64,000 nucleotides of DNA from an uncultured Hungatella sp. (GTDB taxonomy: Bacteria > Bacillota > Clostridia > Lachnospirales > Lachnospiraceae). Location: positions 9,453 to 73,452 of the forward strand of contig CAJTUV010000015.1 of the NCBI GenBank assembly GCA_910579515.1, given 5' to 3'. The position numbers were made by a program, and so were the translations under genes. This document shows positions 8,089-16,332 of the stretch, one piece after another. Position 1 is the first letter of the stretch, and each line of letters begins with the position of its first letter. The notes beneath the pieces are model-generated. The model was not told the DNA's origin. It saw only the letters and a list, made by a program, of their open reading frames with translations, and searched no databases.

Positions 8089-9243
8089 CTATCCTCGTTT
8101 TCTGACTGGCGGCTTCGGACCCAGAAACTGATAATAATAGGTTTTTATCATTCCATTATAAATTTTCCGGTTCTTATCCGCTTTTCTCCCAATATATTTC
8201 TCTGCGTCTTCATAGGCTGTAATAATGTATGCAGACCAGCTGTCTAATGCCCGAAAGCGCTCTCCAATTTCCTGATATAACGCCGGAAGATTTTCCTTCT
8301 CCTCAATCCTCTCCCCATAAGGCGGATTGGTAATCAGAAATCCATACTTCTTAGGATGGCTGAAAGCGCTTAAAGGCCGTTTCTGAAAATGAATCAATTT
8401 CTCCACGCCTGCCGCCTCAGCATTAGACTTGGCCGCTTTTATAACCTCTCCATCCAAATCATACCCCTGAATATCCACCTGAATACCTAAATCCACTAAA
8501 TCATTGGCCTCGTCGATGGTCTCATACCAGCGCTTTTTAGGGATCAGATTTTCCCAATCTTCTGCCAGAAAGGACCGGTTCATGCCAGGAGCCATGTTAG
8601 CGGCCATCATTGCAGCTTCAATCGGAAAAGTTCCACATCCGCAGAAAGGATCCACCAAAATCCTGTCTTTTTTCCACGGAGTCAGAAGAATCAATGCTGC
8701 TGCCAGAGTTTCTGTAATTGGCGCTTTGCTGGCCAAAGTTCGATATCCTCTTTTGTGGAGAGATTCCCCCGACGTGTCGATTCCCACAGTAACCTGGTCT
8801 TTATACAAAAATACCCTCAACGGAAAACTGCTTCCTGTCTCAGGAAACACTTCAAGGCCATAGGCTTGCTTCATTCGCTCTACCATGGCCTTTTTCACAA
8901 TTCTCTGAATATCTGACGGGCTGAACAATTTGCTTTTAATTGAGGAAGCCTTTGTCACCCAAAACTTCCCATCCTTGGGAATCAAGTCCTCCCATGAGAT
9001 ATTTTTTATATTCTGAAATAATTCTTCAAACGTCTCTGCGTGAAAGCTTCCGGCCTTCAAAAGAACCCGTTCTGCAGTTCTCAAGAATACGTTTGCCCTG
9101 CAAATCGCCTCGTCGTCTCCCAAAAACGTTACTCTTCCATCCTCTACCTGGGAAATTTCATAACCTAAATCCAGGATCTCTTTTTTTAATACCGCCTCCA
9201 TGCCAAAATGGCATGGAGCGATGAGTTCAAAATATTTCTTCAC
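8089..9243 (-). CDS. THUMP-domain class I RNA methyltransferase (RlmL/YpsC-like)
   Basis: 384 residues: THUMP RNA-binding domain (about 45-155) followed by a SAM-dependent N2-guanine methyltransferase domain with 'LVDPFCGCGTFPIEAAMMAA' and the catalytic 'TNPPYGERI'. This is the Firmicutes YpsC layout, equivalent to the N-terminal half of E. coli RlmL, which methylates 23S rRNA G2445. The target is inferred from the family. GTG start (9241-9243) with AAGGAG upstream. The downstream protease gene begins two bases after its stop. Confidence 0.88.
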   Translation of the reverse strand: MKKYFELIAPCHFGMEAVLKKEILDLGYEISQVEDGRVTFLGDDEAICRANVFLRTAERVLLKAGSFHAETFEELFQNIKNISWEDLIPKDGKFWVTKASSIKSKLFSPSDIQRIVKKAMVERMKQAYGLEVFPETGSSFPLRVFLYKDQVTVGIDTSGESLHKRGYRTLASKAPITETLAAALILLTPWKKDRILVDPFCGCGTFPIEAAMMAANMAPGMNRSFLAEDWENLIPKKRWYETIDEANDLVDLGIQVDIQGYDLDGEVIKAAKSNAEAAGVEKLIHFQKRPLSAFSHPKKYGFLITNPPYGERIEEKENLPALYQEIGERFRALDSWSAYIITAYEDAEKYIGRKADKNRKIYNGMIKTYYYQFLGPKPPVRKRG

Positions 9244-9253
9244 AAAAAACTCC

Positions 9254-9796
9254 TTATAAATTTATTTCCTTTATCTTGTGTCCTTCAAAATCATAAATGG
9301 TAAATATCTGTCCCTCCAGCATTCCATAGCTGTTAGGATTCCCTCCTTTTGGCAGGGAAACGGAACCGGGATTTAACAATACGTACTCTCTAAATGGTTC
9401 TGCTACTGGAAGATGAGTGTGCCCATGAATCAAAATATCCCCTGGCTGCATCGGAGGAAGGGCCTCTTCGTGATACACATGGCCATGGGTGGCATAAATC
9501 GTCTTTCCATTTAACTCCAAAAGCGCATAGTCTGCTAAAATCGGAAACTCCAACACCATTTGATCAATCTCTGCATCACAATTCCCTCTGACAGCATAGA
9601 TATGCTCTTTATTCTCATTGAGCATACCAAAAACCTGCTTTGGGTCATATTCTTTTGGCAGCTCGTTACGTGGTCCATGATACAAAATATCCCCTAGCAG
9701 AATCAGGCGCTTCGCCCCTGATTTTTGGAAAACCTCCAGCATCCTTTTACAATAATAAGCAGAGCCATGAATATCTGATGCAAACATATATTTCAT
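9254..9796 (-). CDS. yfcE: YfcE-type phosphodiesterase
   Basis: 180 residues, calcineurin-like phosphoesterase of the YfcE group. Motifs: 'FASDIHGS', 'LLGDILYHGPRN', 'VRGNCDAE', 'THGHVYH', 'HGHTHLP'. The 'GPRN' and 'NPGSVSLPKGG' stretches are typical of YfcE rather than MJ0936. AGGAGGAAACGAT precedes the ATG. It is ten bases from the RNA methyltransferase gene and probably shares its transcript. Confidence 0.9.
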   Translation of the reverse strand: MKYMFASDIHGSAYYCKRMLEVFQKSGAKRLILLGDILYHGPRNELPKEYDPKQVFGMLNENKEHIYAVRGNCDAEIDQMVLEFPILADYALLELNGKTIYATHGHVYHEEALPPMQPGDILIHGHTHLPVAEPFREYVLLNPGSVSLPKGGNPNSYGMLEGQIFTIYDFEGHKIKEINL

Positions 9797-9898
9797 ATCG
9801 TTTCCTCCTAGGCGTCATAAGCCTGTTCTAGTTTTTGTGCCAGTTCCACTGGCTGAACTCTTATTAGTATTTTAAAGCCACCGCCTGTCATCTGTCAA

Positions 9899-10210
9899 CT
9901 AATTCTGAACCAGATACTTCCCCCTATATGCCATCAAGCCACCGCCTGCGTTGATTACCTGATATCCCTCTTCCCACAGCCGATTGCAGGCCAGCATACT
10001 TTGACTTCCTCTGGAGCAGTAAAACACGATTGGAACCTGTGTTGGAAGCTCATCTATATGTTCCTCCAACTCATCAAACGGAATATTTACGGCTCCCATC
10101 AAATGATAATCCTCAAAGGCTTCCCTGTTTCTTAAATCTACCAGGCACATGGGCCTCTTACTGTCAATCCAATCCTCCAATTCCCACATCGTTATAGTAT
10201 TATATGACAT
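9899..10210 (-). CDS. Single-domain rhodanese-like protein
   Basis: 103 residues comprising one rhodanese domain, with the active-site loop 'VFYCSRGSQS' (catalytic cysteine present) and N-terminal 'CLVDLRNREAFEDYHLMGAVN'. Likely a sulfur carrier or thiosulfate sulfurtransferase; the true acceptor is unknown. Start ATG 10208-10210 is favoured by AGGTGA five bases upstream over an in-frame GTG nine bases earlier. Confidence 0.87.
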   Translation of the reverse strand: MSYNTITMWELEDWIDSKRPMCLVDLRNREAFEDYHLMGAVNIPFDELEEHIDELPTQVPIVFYCSRGSQSMLACNRLWEEGYQVINAGGGLMAYRGKYLVQN

Positions 10211-10248
10211 GTTTATCACCTGTCCTTATTTCTTATTATCAGTATATG

Positions 10249-10283
10249 TAAAAAGCCGCCCCATGTCCACAGGGCGACTTTTT
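10249..10283. terminator. Bidirectional Rho-independent terminator
   Basis: AAAAAG(c)CGCCC and (a)GGGCG(a)CTTTTT arms surround a short loop, with runs of A/T on both sides. It sits just downstream of the Asn-rich micro-gene on the minus strand. Confidence 0.8.
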
Positions 10284-10296
10284 GCCGTATTTAGAA

Positions 10297-10458
10297 CTAG
10301 CGGTTGCTGTTCTGGCTGTTGTTCTGATTGTTGTTGCGGCTGCTGTTCTGATTGCTGTTGCGGCTGCTGTTCTGATTGTTGTTCTGGCTGTTATTCTGAT
10401 TGTTGTTGTGGTTGCAGTTCTGGCTGTTATCCATATCATTGTAGTTATTTCTTGCCAT
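10297..10458 (-). CDS. Asparagine/glutamine-rich low-complexity micro-protein (53 aa)
   Basis: A 53-residue protein beginning MARNNYNDMDNSQN, then built of near-repeats of 'NNNQNNSQ' and 'NQNSSRN'. About 45% of residues are Asn, and most of the rest Gln, Ser and Arg. ATG at 10456-10458 is preceded by a strong AGGAGG, and a terminator follows at 10249-10283, so it is a complete small transcription unit. There is no hydrophobic segment or signal peptide. I know of no assigned function; similar Asn-rich micro-proteins seem familiar from Lachnospiraceae genomes, but that recollection is unverified. The repetitive codons make other frames look open (Cys-rich on the plus strand); those are artefacts. 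Confidence 0.75.
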   Translation of the reverse strand: MARNNYNDMDNSQNCNHNNNQNNSQNNNQNSSRNSNQNSSRNNNQNNSQNSNR

Positions 10459-10541
10459 AGTATGGTACCTCCTAAAAGAAATGTTTTTTGTTACAGGAGT
10501 AGTATGGCATATTCAAAAAATATTATACATGAAAAAGTTGT

Positions 10542-11282
10542 TTAATCGCCAAGAACGTTTACAACACGGATAGGAGCACGGTAATTCCACGGAGACACCT
10601 TCACTCCTGTTTTATATGTAGAAGCATGAACAACTTGTCCATCGCCAATGTACATAGCCACATGATTGATATGGCTGCCGCTTCCGTAAAAAAGCAAGTC
10701 CCCCGGCCGCATCAAATCTGCGCTGATTGCAACTCCTTGAGAAGCCTGAGTCGTAGAACTCCGGTTCATGGAAACGCCAATGCCATTCTGCATCACGTAC
10801 TGAATAAATCCCGAGCAATCAAATCCTGTAGCTGGACTGCTTCCTGCCGCCCTATAAGAACATCCAATAAACTGAAGTGCAAAATTCACTAATGTTTTTC
10901 TTCTCTCCTCAGAAGCCTGCTGCCCTGCTGCCTGCTGTGCTTTTGCCGCTTCCTGGGAAGCTTCATACTCACCGAGGCTTAACACGGAAAACCCATTTTC
11001 TGTAGATATGTATCCTACCTGATCTCCAACCTGGATCTCCATCCAGCCGTCCCCTTCATCTTCCCGAACCTGATAAGATTCTCCTGCCTTTACCTCTTTT
11101 AATACATCTCCAGAGTTCACAGACATGTAAATTGTGGAATTTCCCCCAGCTACCGCCACATAATTGCCATTCTTTATGCCAGGTCCCTTTGGAGCCCCAA
11201 AGGCTGTCCCTGAATATAAAACTGCAAAGCAACCACATAATGCTGCGAAGCGGATTCCCTGCTGTAATTGTTTTCTTATCAT
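10542..11282 (-). CDS. Secreted SH3/NlpC-P60 cell-wall endopeptidase
   Basis: 246 residues. Signal peptide at 1-29 (ending 'SGTAFGA'), a bacterial SH3-like domain at about 38-102, a Gln/Ala-rich linker, and a C-terminal NlpC/P60 domain with catalytic C156 ('FDCSGF'), H207 ('SHINHVAM') and a third polar residue H219. It cleaves peptidoglycan stem peptides, probably at D-Glu-diamino acid bonds, outside the cell. The ATG at 11280-11282 is chosen because TGGAGG lies five bases upstream; a longer start would bury the signal peptide. It stands alone between a structured 355-bp gap and the Asn-rich micro-gene. Confidence 0.92.
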   Translation of the reverse strand: MIRKQLQQGIRFAALCGCFAVLYSGTAFGAPKGPGIKNGNYVAVAGGNSTIYMSVNSGDVLKEVKAGESYQVREDEGDGWMEIQVGDQVGYISTENGFSVLSLGEYEASQEAAKAQQAAGQQASEERRKTLVNFALQFIGCSYRAAGSSPATGFDCSGFIQYVMQNGIGVSMNRSSTTQASQGVAISADLMRPGDLLFYGSGSHINHVAMYIGDGQVVHASTYKTGVKVSPWNYRAPIRVVNVLGD

Positions 11283-11410
11283 ATTAACCTCCATACTGTA
11301 AATTCTGGTTTTGTATGTATCATAAAAGTTTAAATTTCTTTTCAATTTATTACGAATTTGTTAACTGTAATTAGAATTATATTTCATAACTATTACTTTG
11401 TCAAGTAAAA

Positions 11411-11614
11411 AAAACTAGAACTGTTAAAACATTGTTACTGTTCACGGGAGGGGGCCATCTTCTTGCCCGTTTTCAACGGACAAGAAGCAGCGGGCAAAGC
11501 CCGATGCGGAAAAAACGGATAAAAACAGTGTTACAAGCAAGCTTGACACCTGTTTTTATCCGTTTTCCCCGCCCCGTGAACTGTAACGATATATTACAAA
11601 ACAGTTCTAGTTTT
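11411..11614. repeat. 204-bp nested inverted-repeat element
   Basis: Within the 355-bp gap 11283-11637, a perfect 15-bp inverted repeat (AAAACTAGAACTGTT at 11411-11425; complement at 11600-11614) encloses a second 15-bp pair with one mismatch (11434-11448 with 11573-11587). Inside are three hairpins: 11459-11487 (CTTCTTG/CAAGAAG plus CCGTT/AACGG), 11491-11503 (CGGGC/GCCCG) and a perfect 17-bp stem (11512-11528 with 11550-11566). No open frame of note exists. It looks like a MITE-type element or a structured RNA closed by an outer stem. I see no second copy in this window. Confidence 0.75.
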
Positions 11615-11637
11615 ATTACAAAGCCTAATATCATCTT

Positions 11638-12123
11638 TTATTGTCTTCTATGAAAATTCTTTACAATCCAAACCACCATCCAAATCAAAAGGATAGGGCC
11701 TAACAGCGGTGCAAGAAGCGAAAAGATACCGCCTATAATTGCGAATATCAAATAGATAATCGCAAAAACAATCACAACAAAAAGCAGTTTCCAATACCAT
11801 TTATTCAAATTAATGTAACGAAACGTACCGCCGGCTCCAAAGCTCTCCGGCTGCCTGTCATAGTCTGACTGACGACCGGAGTTTTCATAGGAGTACGTCT
11901 CCTCATACTGATTCTTTCCAGCTCCATCTGTCGTATCCTCAATCGTTCTGGCAATCAGACGGGGGTCTCCAATTTCGTCAATTACCGCTTCTTCTGTGCG
12001 CCCTTTACGGACTTCCTCTGTGATATAGTTATCATAATATCGTATATTTTCTTCAATCACTCTGGACGGCACATCTCCATTCAGGGCCCGACGAAGACTC
12101 TGAAGAAATTCCTCTTTTCTCAT
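11638..12123 (-). CDS. DUF1700/HAAS-domain membrane protein
   Basis: 161 residues. The N-terminal about 60 residues ('MRKEEFLQSLRRALNGDVPS...YYDNYITEEVRKGRTEEAVI...IGDPRLIARTI') are the DUF1700/HAAS fold, usually found beside PadR or sigma regulators. A polar linker and two adjacent hydrophobic helices (about 112-155) follow, ending in a basic tail. Probably a membrane-linked regulatory or assembly protein; no regulator partner is adjacent. It ends the fbp-containing minus-strand segment. Confidence 0.82.
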   Translation of the reverse strand: MRKEEFLQSLRRALNGDVPSRVIEENIRYYDNYITEEVRKGRTEEAVIDEIGDPRLIARTIEDTTDGAGKNQYEETYSYENSGRQSDYDRQPESFGAGGTFRYINLNKWYWKLLFVVIVFAIIYLIFAIIGGIFSLLAPLLGPILLIWMVVWIVKNFHRRQ

Positions 12124-12165
12124 GAAATTCTCCTTTAACCTTTCTTTTTTCTTCTGTCTGCCTTT

Positions 12166-14100
12166 TTAAACCTTTTCTTTCAAAACCCCCTCTCGGTAAG
12201 CAGACACCAGCTCCTTCAAATCCCGGATTCGTTCTTCTAATTCTTTCCCTAAATCCGTGTCTCCAACCATAACCCGGGATTTCATCTTCTCTACGATAGT
12301 CACCTTAGGCGTATTCTTCTCTCCTGGGCAAAAGGGCACATGCTCTGCCAAAGCCAGATGATTGGAATTGTAAATGAGCGTATAGCCTGCAATCCCTGTC
12401 TTACTTTGATATGCCTTAGAAAGCCCGCCGTCAATAATGAACAGTTTGCCGCCGGCTTTAACGGGAGTCTCCCCATCCTTTAGCTTGACTGGCACATGAC
12501 CGTTGATTATGTGAGCTCCCTTGGTGGGAAGACCAAATTCCTTTAAAATCTTATCACAGTACTCTTCCTTTACGCTTAACTGATAATAGGGATTCATCGT
12601 TTCCTTGTGGGTCGATTTATCTTCAATAAAATAGTGTTCAAAGGTTGTCATTTTATCCTTCCCAAACAACGGCGATTTTGCTCCGCACCACAAATACCAC
12701 ATAAAATCCCTGGCCTTCTCTTTGTCTGGATGACTTTCTGGGAGAGAATATGCACTCTGCACCATCTTGTTAATAAGATCCATCAAAGACTTTCCAGAAT
12801 AAGAATGCCCCCTAAAATGAATGGCGTCAAAACTTCCGTCCTTTTTCATAGGAATGCAGCCATGATACAGCAGATTATGATTATAGGATTTATACATAGC
12901 CCCATTGGAATAAATAAATTTAATGTGCCTGTGTAAAAGGACACTGTGGCGGAAGGACATTTTCAGCGTATGAAGCAGCTCCTCTTCCTCCTGCGTTAAC
13001 GCCAGAGGGTCCTTAGGATTGACCGTTGGAAGCTTCATATCCAACATTGGATATTCTTTTTCGTCTACAGTGACTGTTCCTTTTTCAAAATTCACCTGTT
13101 CCAAAAGCCGTCTGTGATCCATCTCATAGTCTGGATGGCGCTTGATAATCTGGCCTTCTACCTTAAACTGAATAATCGCGATAGCCTTGTGCATCTTGGC
13201 CGCAAGCCCCGGATCCACAGCATCGTAAATATTCTGGTCCAGAATGTGAGGAGCAAACCGCTGACACGGGTCGTCCCGATATACATTGGCAGCAAACATG
13301 GATAATGGACGCAGGTTGATCCCATATCCGTCTTCCAGCACGTCAAATCCATTGTAACTGATGGCGATGCGAAGCACGTTGCAGATACATGCTAAGTTTC
13401 CTGTAGCGGCTCCCATCCAGGAAATATCGTGGTTTCCCCACTGAATATCCACATCGTGAAAATTCATCAGCTCATTCATAATCAGGTCCGCCCTTGGACC
13501 TCTGTCAAAAATATCACCGATGATATGGAGGCTGTCAATGGTCAGATTTTGAATCAGTTCACACAGAGCACAGATAAATTCATCTGCAATATCAATATCA
13601 ATGATGGATCGGACAATCTCGCTGTAATATATTTTCTTATTATCTGCATTATAATCCACATGAAGCATCTCATCCACGATATAGGCGAAATCTGGCGGCA
13701 ATTTTTTGCGGACCTTAGAACGGGTATATTTTGAGGATACCACCTTACAAATTTGTAAAAGGCGATAGATTGTGATCCTTCTCCAATCCTCTGTGTTCCT
13801 TCCGGCCAGAGCCATTTGATTCAATACTTTATTGGGATAGTATATCAGATTCGCTAACTCTTCCTCCTCTTCCTCCGAAATTACGTACCCAAAAGTCTCT
13901 TTGATTTTCTCCCGAATAATACCGGAGGAGCTTCTTAACAGATGAATAAATGCCTCATGCTCTCCATGTAAATCACTAAAAAAATATTCCGTCCCTTTAG
14001 GCAGCCCCCTGATAGCTGTCAGATTAATGATCTCACTACATGCCGCCTTCACCGTGGGATACTCCCTGGCCAGTAGCTTTAAATATGCCACATCCCTCAT
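12166..14100 (-). CDS. fbp: Class III fructose-1,6-bisphosphatase
   Basis: Gluconeogenic enzyme that removes the 1-phosphate of fructose-1,6-bisphosphate. 644 residues, the usual size of the Firmicutes class III enzyme, which has a metallophosphatase fold unlike classes I and II. Metal-site motifs: 'FFSDLHGEHEAF', 'IGDIFDRGPRADLIM', 'WGNHDISWMG', and later 'NGHVPVK'. GGAGGGAAG lies just before the ATG. It is followed after 42 bases by the DUF1700 gene and diverges from the MBL hydrolase gene. Confidence 0.95.
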   Translation of the reverse strand: MRDVAYLKLLAREYPTVKAACSEIINLTAIRGLPKGTEYFFSDLHGEHEAFIHLLRSSSGIIREKIKETFGYVISEEEEEELANLIYYPNKVLNQMALAGRNTEDWRRITIYRLLQICKVVSSKYTRSKVRKKLPPDFAYIVDEMLHVDYNADNKKIYYSEIVRSIIDIDIADEFICALCELIQNLTIDSLHIIGDIFDRGPRADLIMNELMNFHDVDIQWGNHDISWMGAATGNLACICNVLRIAISYNGFDVLEDGYGINLRPLSMFAANVYRDDPCQRFAPHILDQNIYDAVDPGLAAKMHKAIAIIQFKVEGQIIKRHPDYEMDHRRLLEQVNFEKGTVTVDEKEYPMLDMKLPTVNPKDPLALTQEEEELLHTLKMSFRHSVLLHRHIKFIYSNGAMYKSYNHNLLYHGCIPMKKDGSFDAIHFRGHSYSGKSLMDLINKMVQSAYSLPESHPDKEKARDFMWYLWCGAKSPLFGKDKMTTFEHYFIEDKSTHKETMNPYYQLSVKEEYCDKILKEFGLPTKGAHIINGHVPVKLKDGETPVKAGGKLFIIDGGLSKAYQSKTGIAGYTLIYNSNHLALAEHVPFCPGEKNTPKVTIVEKMKSRVMVGDTDLGKELEERIRDLKELVSAYREGVLKEKV

Positions 14101-14188
14101 TTTCTTCCCTCCAATATTGCAAATTTCTTTTTCTTATAGTACCATAAATATTATAAAATGGGAAGTTCTTATCAGGAGGAACAAAATT

Positions 14189-14998
14189 ATGGAACAGCTC
14201 TATGTATTTGGAACGGGCAACGCTTCAGTGACCCGATGCTATAACACCTGCTTTTCACTTAGAAACTCGGACGGGCAGTATTTTATGGTGGATACAGGAG
14301 GCGGGAATGGCATTCTCAGAATTTTGGAAGACATGAAGGTAGATTTGTCAAACATTCACCATATTTTTATTACTCATGAACACACAGATCATCTGCTGGG
14401 AATCATATGGATGATTCGGATTATCGCTGCCCGTATGCGAAGCGGTCTCTATGAAGGGGAACTGCATATTTACTGCCATGAAGATTTGACAAACACCATC
14501 TCCACCATCTGCCGTCTCACACTCCAGGGAAAATTCTATAACATGATTGGAGAGAGAATCCATCTCATCCCTGTGCAGGATGGCCAGAGTGTTCCGATTC
14601 TCCATTATTCTGTAACATTTTTTGATATCCACTCTACTAAGGCAAAACAGTTTGGTTTTACCACACTCCTGGAGAGCGGGCAAAAATTTACCTGCTGTGG
14701 CGATGAACCCTTTCATCCCGACTGTATGGATTATGTGAAAGGAAGCTGTTGGCTGACTCATGAAGCCTTCTGTTTATATAGCCAGAGAGAACTTTTTAAA
14801 CCTTATGAAAAACACCACAGCACGGTAAAGGATGCCTGTCAGACGGCTGAGAAACTGGATATTAAAAATCTGATTTTATGGCATACGGAGGATAAAAATA
14901 TTTCCAAAAGGCAGGCGCTGTATTTAGAGGAAGGCATCCCTTATTTTTCTGGCAGGCTTTTTGTCCCAGAGGATGAGACGATCATTGACCTGGATTAA
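14189..14998 (+). CDS. MBL-fold metallo-hydrolase, RNase Z-like
   Basis: 269 residues with the metallo-beta-lactamase motif 'THEHTDHLLG' (H63, H65, D67, H68), N-terminal 'GTGNASVTRCYNTCFSL' and a C-terminal 'WHTEDKN' histidine. The arrangement resembles RNase Z/ElaC and related phosphodiesterases, but no exosite arm is obvious, so I call only the fold. The ATG at 14189 has AGGAGGA nine bases upstream; an open frame 5' of it is not translated. The last 17 bases overlap the end of the convergent M23 peptidase gene. Confidence 0.85.
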   Translation: MEQLYVFGTGNASVTRCYNTCFSLRNSDGQYFMVDTGGGNGILRILEDMKVDLSNIHHIFITHEHTDHLLGIIWMIRIIAARMRSGLYEGELHIYCHEDLTNTISTICRLTLQGKFYNMIGERIHLIPVQDGQSVPILHYSVTFFDIHSTKAKQFGFTTLLESGQKFTCCGDEPFHPDCMDYVKGSCWLTHEAFCLYSQRELFKPYEKHHSTVKDACQTAEKLDIKNLILWHTEDKNISKRQALYLEEGIPYFSGRLFVPEDETIIDLD

Positions 14999-16169
14999 AA
15001 CGCTGCTCCACTGCTCCTCCTGGAATGGATGGGTCTCTCATCTGATAACACCGATAATATTCCTTTGTCTCCTGATTTTTCACAGTCTCGGAACGGTTCA
15101 TGGCGAGAAATTTTGTGATTTCGTAACAGTCGATCCAGATTTCATTATTCCCTTCCTTCTGAGACTCGTCAAAAATCAACTGGATTCCAAAATGAAGGTG
15201 AGGCTCATCAATATTGTTCGTATTTTCTGTACGGCTGTACCCAGTCCGTCCAAGGTATCCGATTACATCCCCTGCCTGGACTACGCTTCCCTCCTCTAAC
15301 GATTTGTGATAAGGATAGTTTTTTCGCAAGTGAGCGTAATAATAATACCGTCTGCCGTCAAAACTGCGAATCCCCAGGCGCCATCCGCCATACTGATTCC
15401 AACCGATGGCCTCGACATATCCTGACTCCACTGCAATCACCGGCGTCCCTACCTGCCCCATCATATCATGTCCCAGATGCTGCCGTTTGAACCCATAGCT
15501 TCTGGCTGCTCCAAAATCATCATAATCGTTGTAAGGATAATTTTTTGCTATAGGTGAAAATGCCTTCAAACCATATTTGGTCACCCAGACCACGCCTTCC
15601 TCAGTCTCTTCTTTCGGAAGGTTCGGTGCCTGCCCCTGATTTTCTCCCGCAGCCTGACTTTCCTGATTTGTCGTTAAAGCAAATGCCGGCGCCTGTTCCT
15701 TTGGTATCTCAATCTCATAACTTCCCACCATACCGCCAAGTACCGCTGTATACGCCTCCAGATAATAGGAATAATACTTCATCTCTGCAGTGATTTCTTC
15801 CATTTTCTCTCCGGCCAGAATCCGGTCTGCGATTGCATTCATATCTGATTCCTTATATCTGGAGAAATCGCCGCCATACCTGGCTCCCAAGTATGCCAAA
15901 AGTTCAATCCAGTTTAAATGAATTTCAGATTGGCAGGTATCCACATCATAGCGGAACGCCTTCTGCATTGCCTCCTTGGTCACGTTAAAATCTACCCACT
16001 TGATATACTTTTTCTGTTCTGTCTCCTCCTCTTGTTCTGTTTCAGCCAGAGGTCCGCTTACTTCCAAACTTTTCCCCACTGGTGTAAGCAAAAACAAAAA
16101 AGCCAGCAGAACCACTGACTCCAGGGCAATGACAAGCTTCATAAAATTGGGATATTCCTGGGAATTCAT
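14982..16169 (-). CDS. Membrane-anchored M23 (LytM-type) peptidase
   Basis: 395 residues. One N-terminal membrane helix (about 11-31) and an acidic linker are followed by a helical region (60-150), then an M23 domain (about 228-330): H231 and D235 in 'HLGHDMMG', H280 in 'YYYAHL', and H324-L-H326 in 'EPHLHFG'. All zinc ligands are present, so it should be an active peptidoglycan endopeptidase, of the type seen in clostridial sporulation and division proteins. Its target cannot be narrowed. AAAGGAGAG precedes the ATG. Convergent with the MBL hydrolase gene (17-base overlap). Confidence 0.87.
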   Translation of the reverse strand: MNSQEYPNFMKLVIALESVVLLAFLFLLTPVGKSLEVSGPLAETEQEEETEQKKYIKWVDFNVTKEAMQKAFRYDVDTCQSEIHLNWIELLAYLGARYGGDFSRYKESDMNAIADRILAGEKMEEITAEMKYYSYYLEAYTAVLGGMVGSYEIEIPKEQAPAFALTTNQESQAAGENQGQAPNLPKEETEEGVVWVTKYGLKAFSPIAKNYPYNDYDDFGAARSYGFKRQHLGHDMMGQVGTPVIAVESGYVEAIGWNQYGGWRLGIRSFDGRRYYYYAHLRKNYPYHKSLEEGSVVQAGDVIGYLGRTGYSRTENTNNIDEPHLHFGIQLIFDESQKEGNNEIWIDCYEITKFLAMNRSETVKNQETKEYYRCYQMRDPSIPGGAVEQRFNPGQ

Positions 16170-16254
16170 GGCACACTCTCCTTTTGAAATCTCTGCTATA
16201 ACAAGAATATGCGGTATGTCCGAGAAATCATTCCAAAAATCTTTTTACTTTTTC

Positions 16255-16283
16255 TTGCATTTTTCCGTTTATGATGATACTAT
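16255..16283 (+). promoter_or_regulatory. Promoter of the BCCT transporter gene
   Basis: TTGCAT (16255-16260), 17-base spacer, TACTAT (16278-16283). A GTTCAA...TTGAAC inverted repeat (16284-16289 with about 16313-16318) follows immediately and could be an operator. Confidence 0.6.
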
Positions 16284-16332
16284 GTTCAATAATAAATATA
16301 TTTTTAATTTTTTGAACACCTAGGAGGATTTT

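Noticed and set aside
10297..10440. CRISPR-like or tandem-repeat array
   Set aside because: The repeats are short, irregular and codon-phased, without unique spacers of constant length. They encode the Asn-rich protein.
10149..10545. Cys-rich and Val/Ala-rich plus-strand frames and a Thr/Ala-rich minus-strand frame
   Set aside because: They are other readings of the AAC/CAG codon repeats of the Asn-rich micro-gene, which alone has a ribosome site, start and terminator.
14027..14188. N-terminal extension of the MBL hydrolase (54 residues)
   Set aside because: No ribosome site, and it overlaps the start of the divergent fbp gene. AGGAGGA lies just before ATG 14189.
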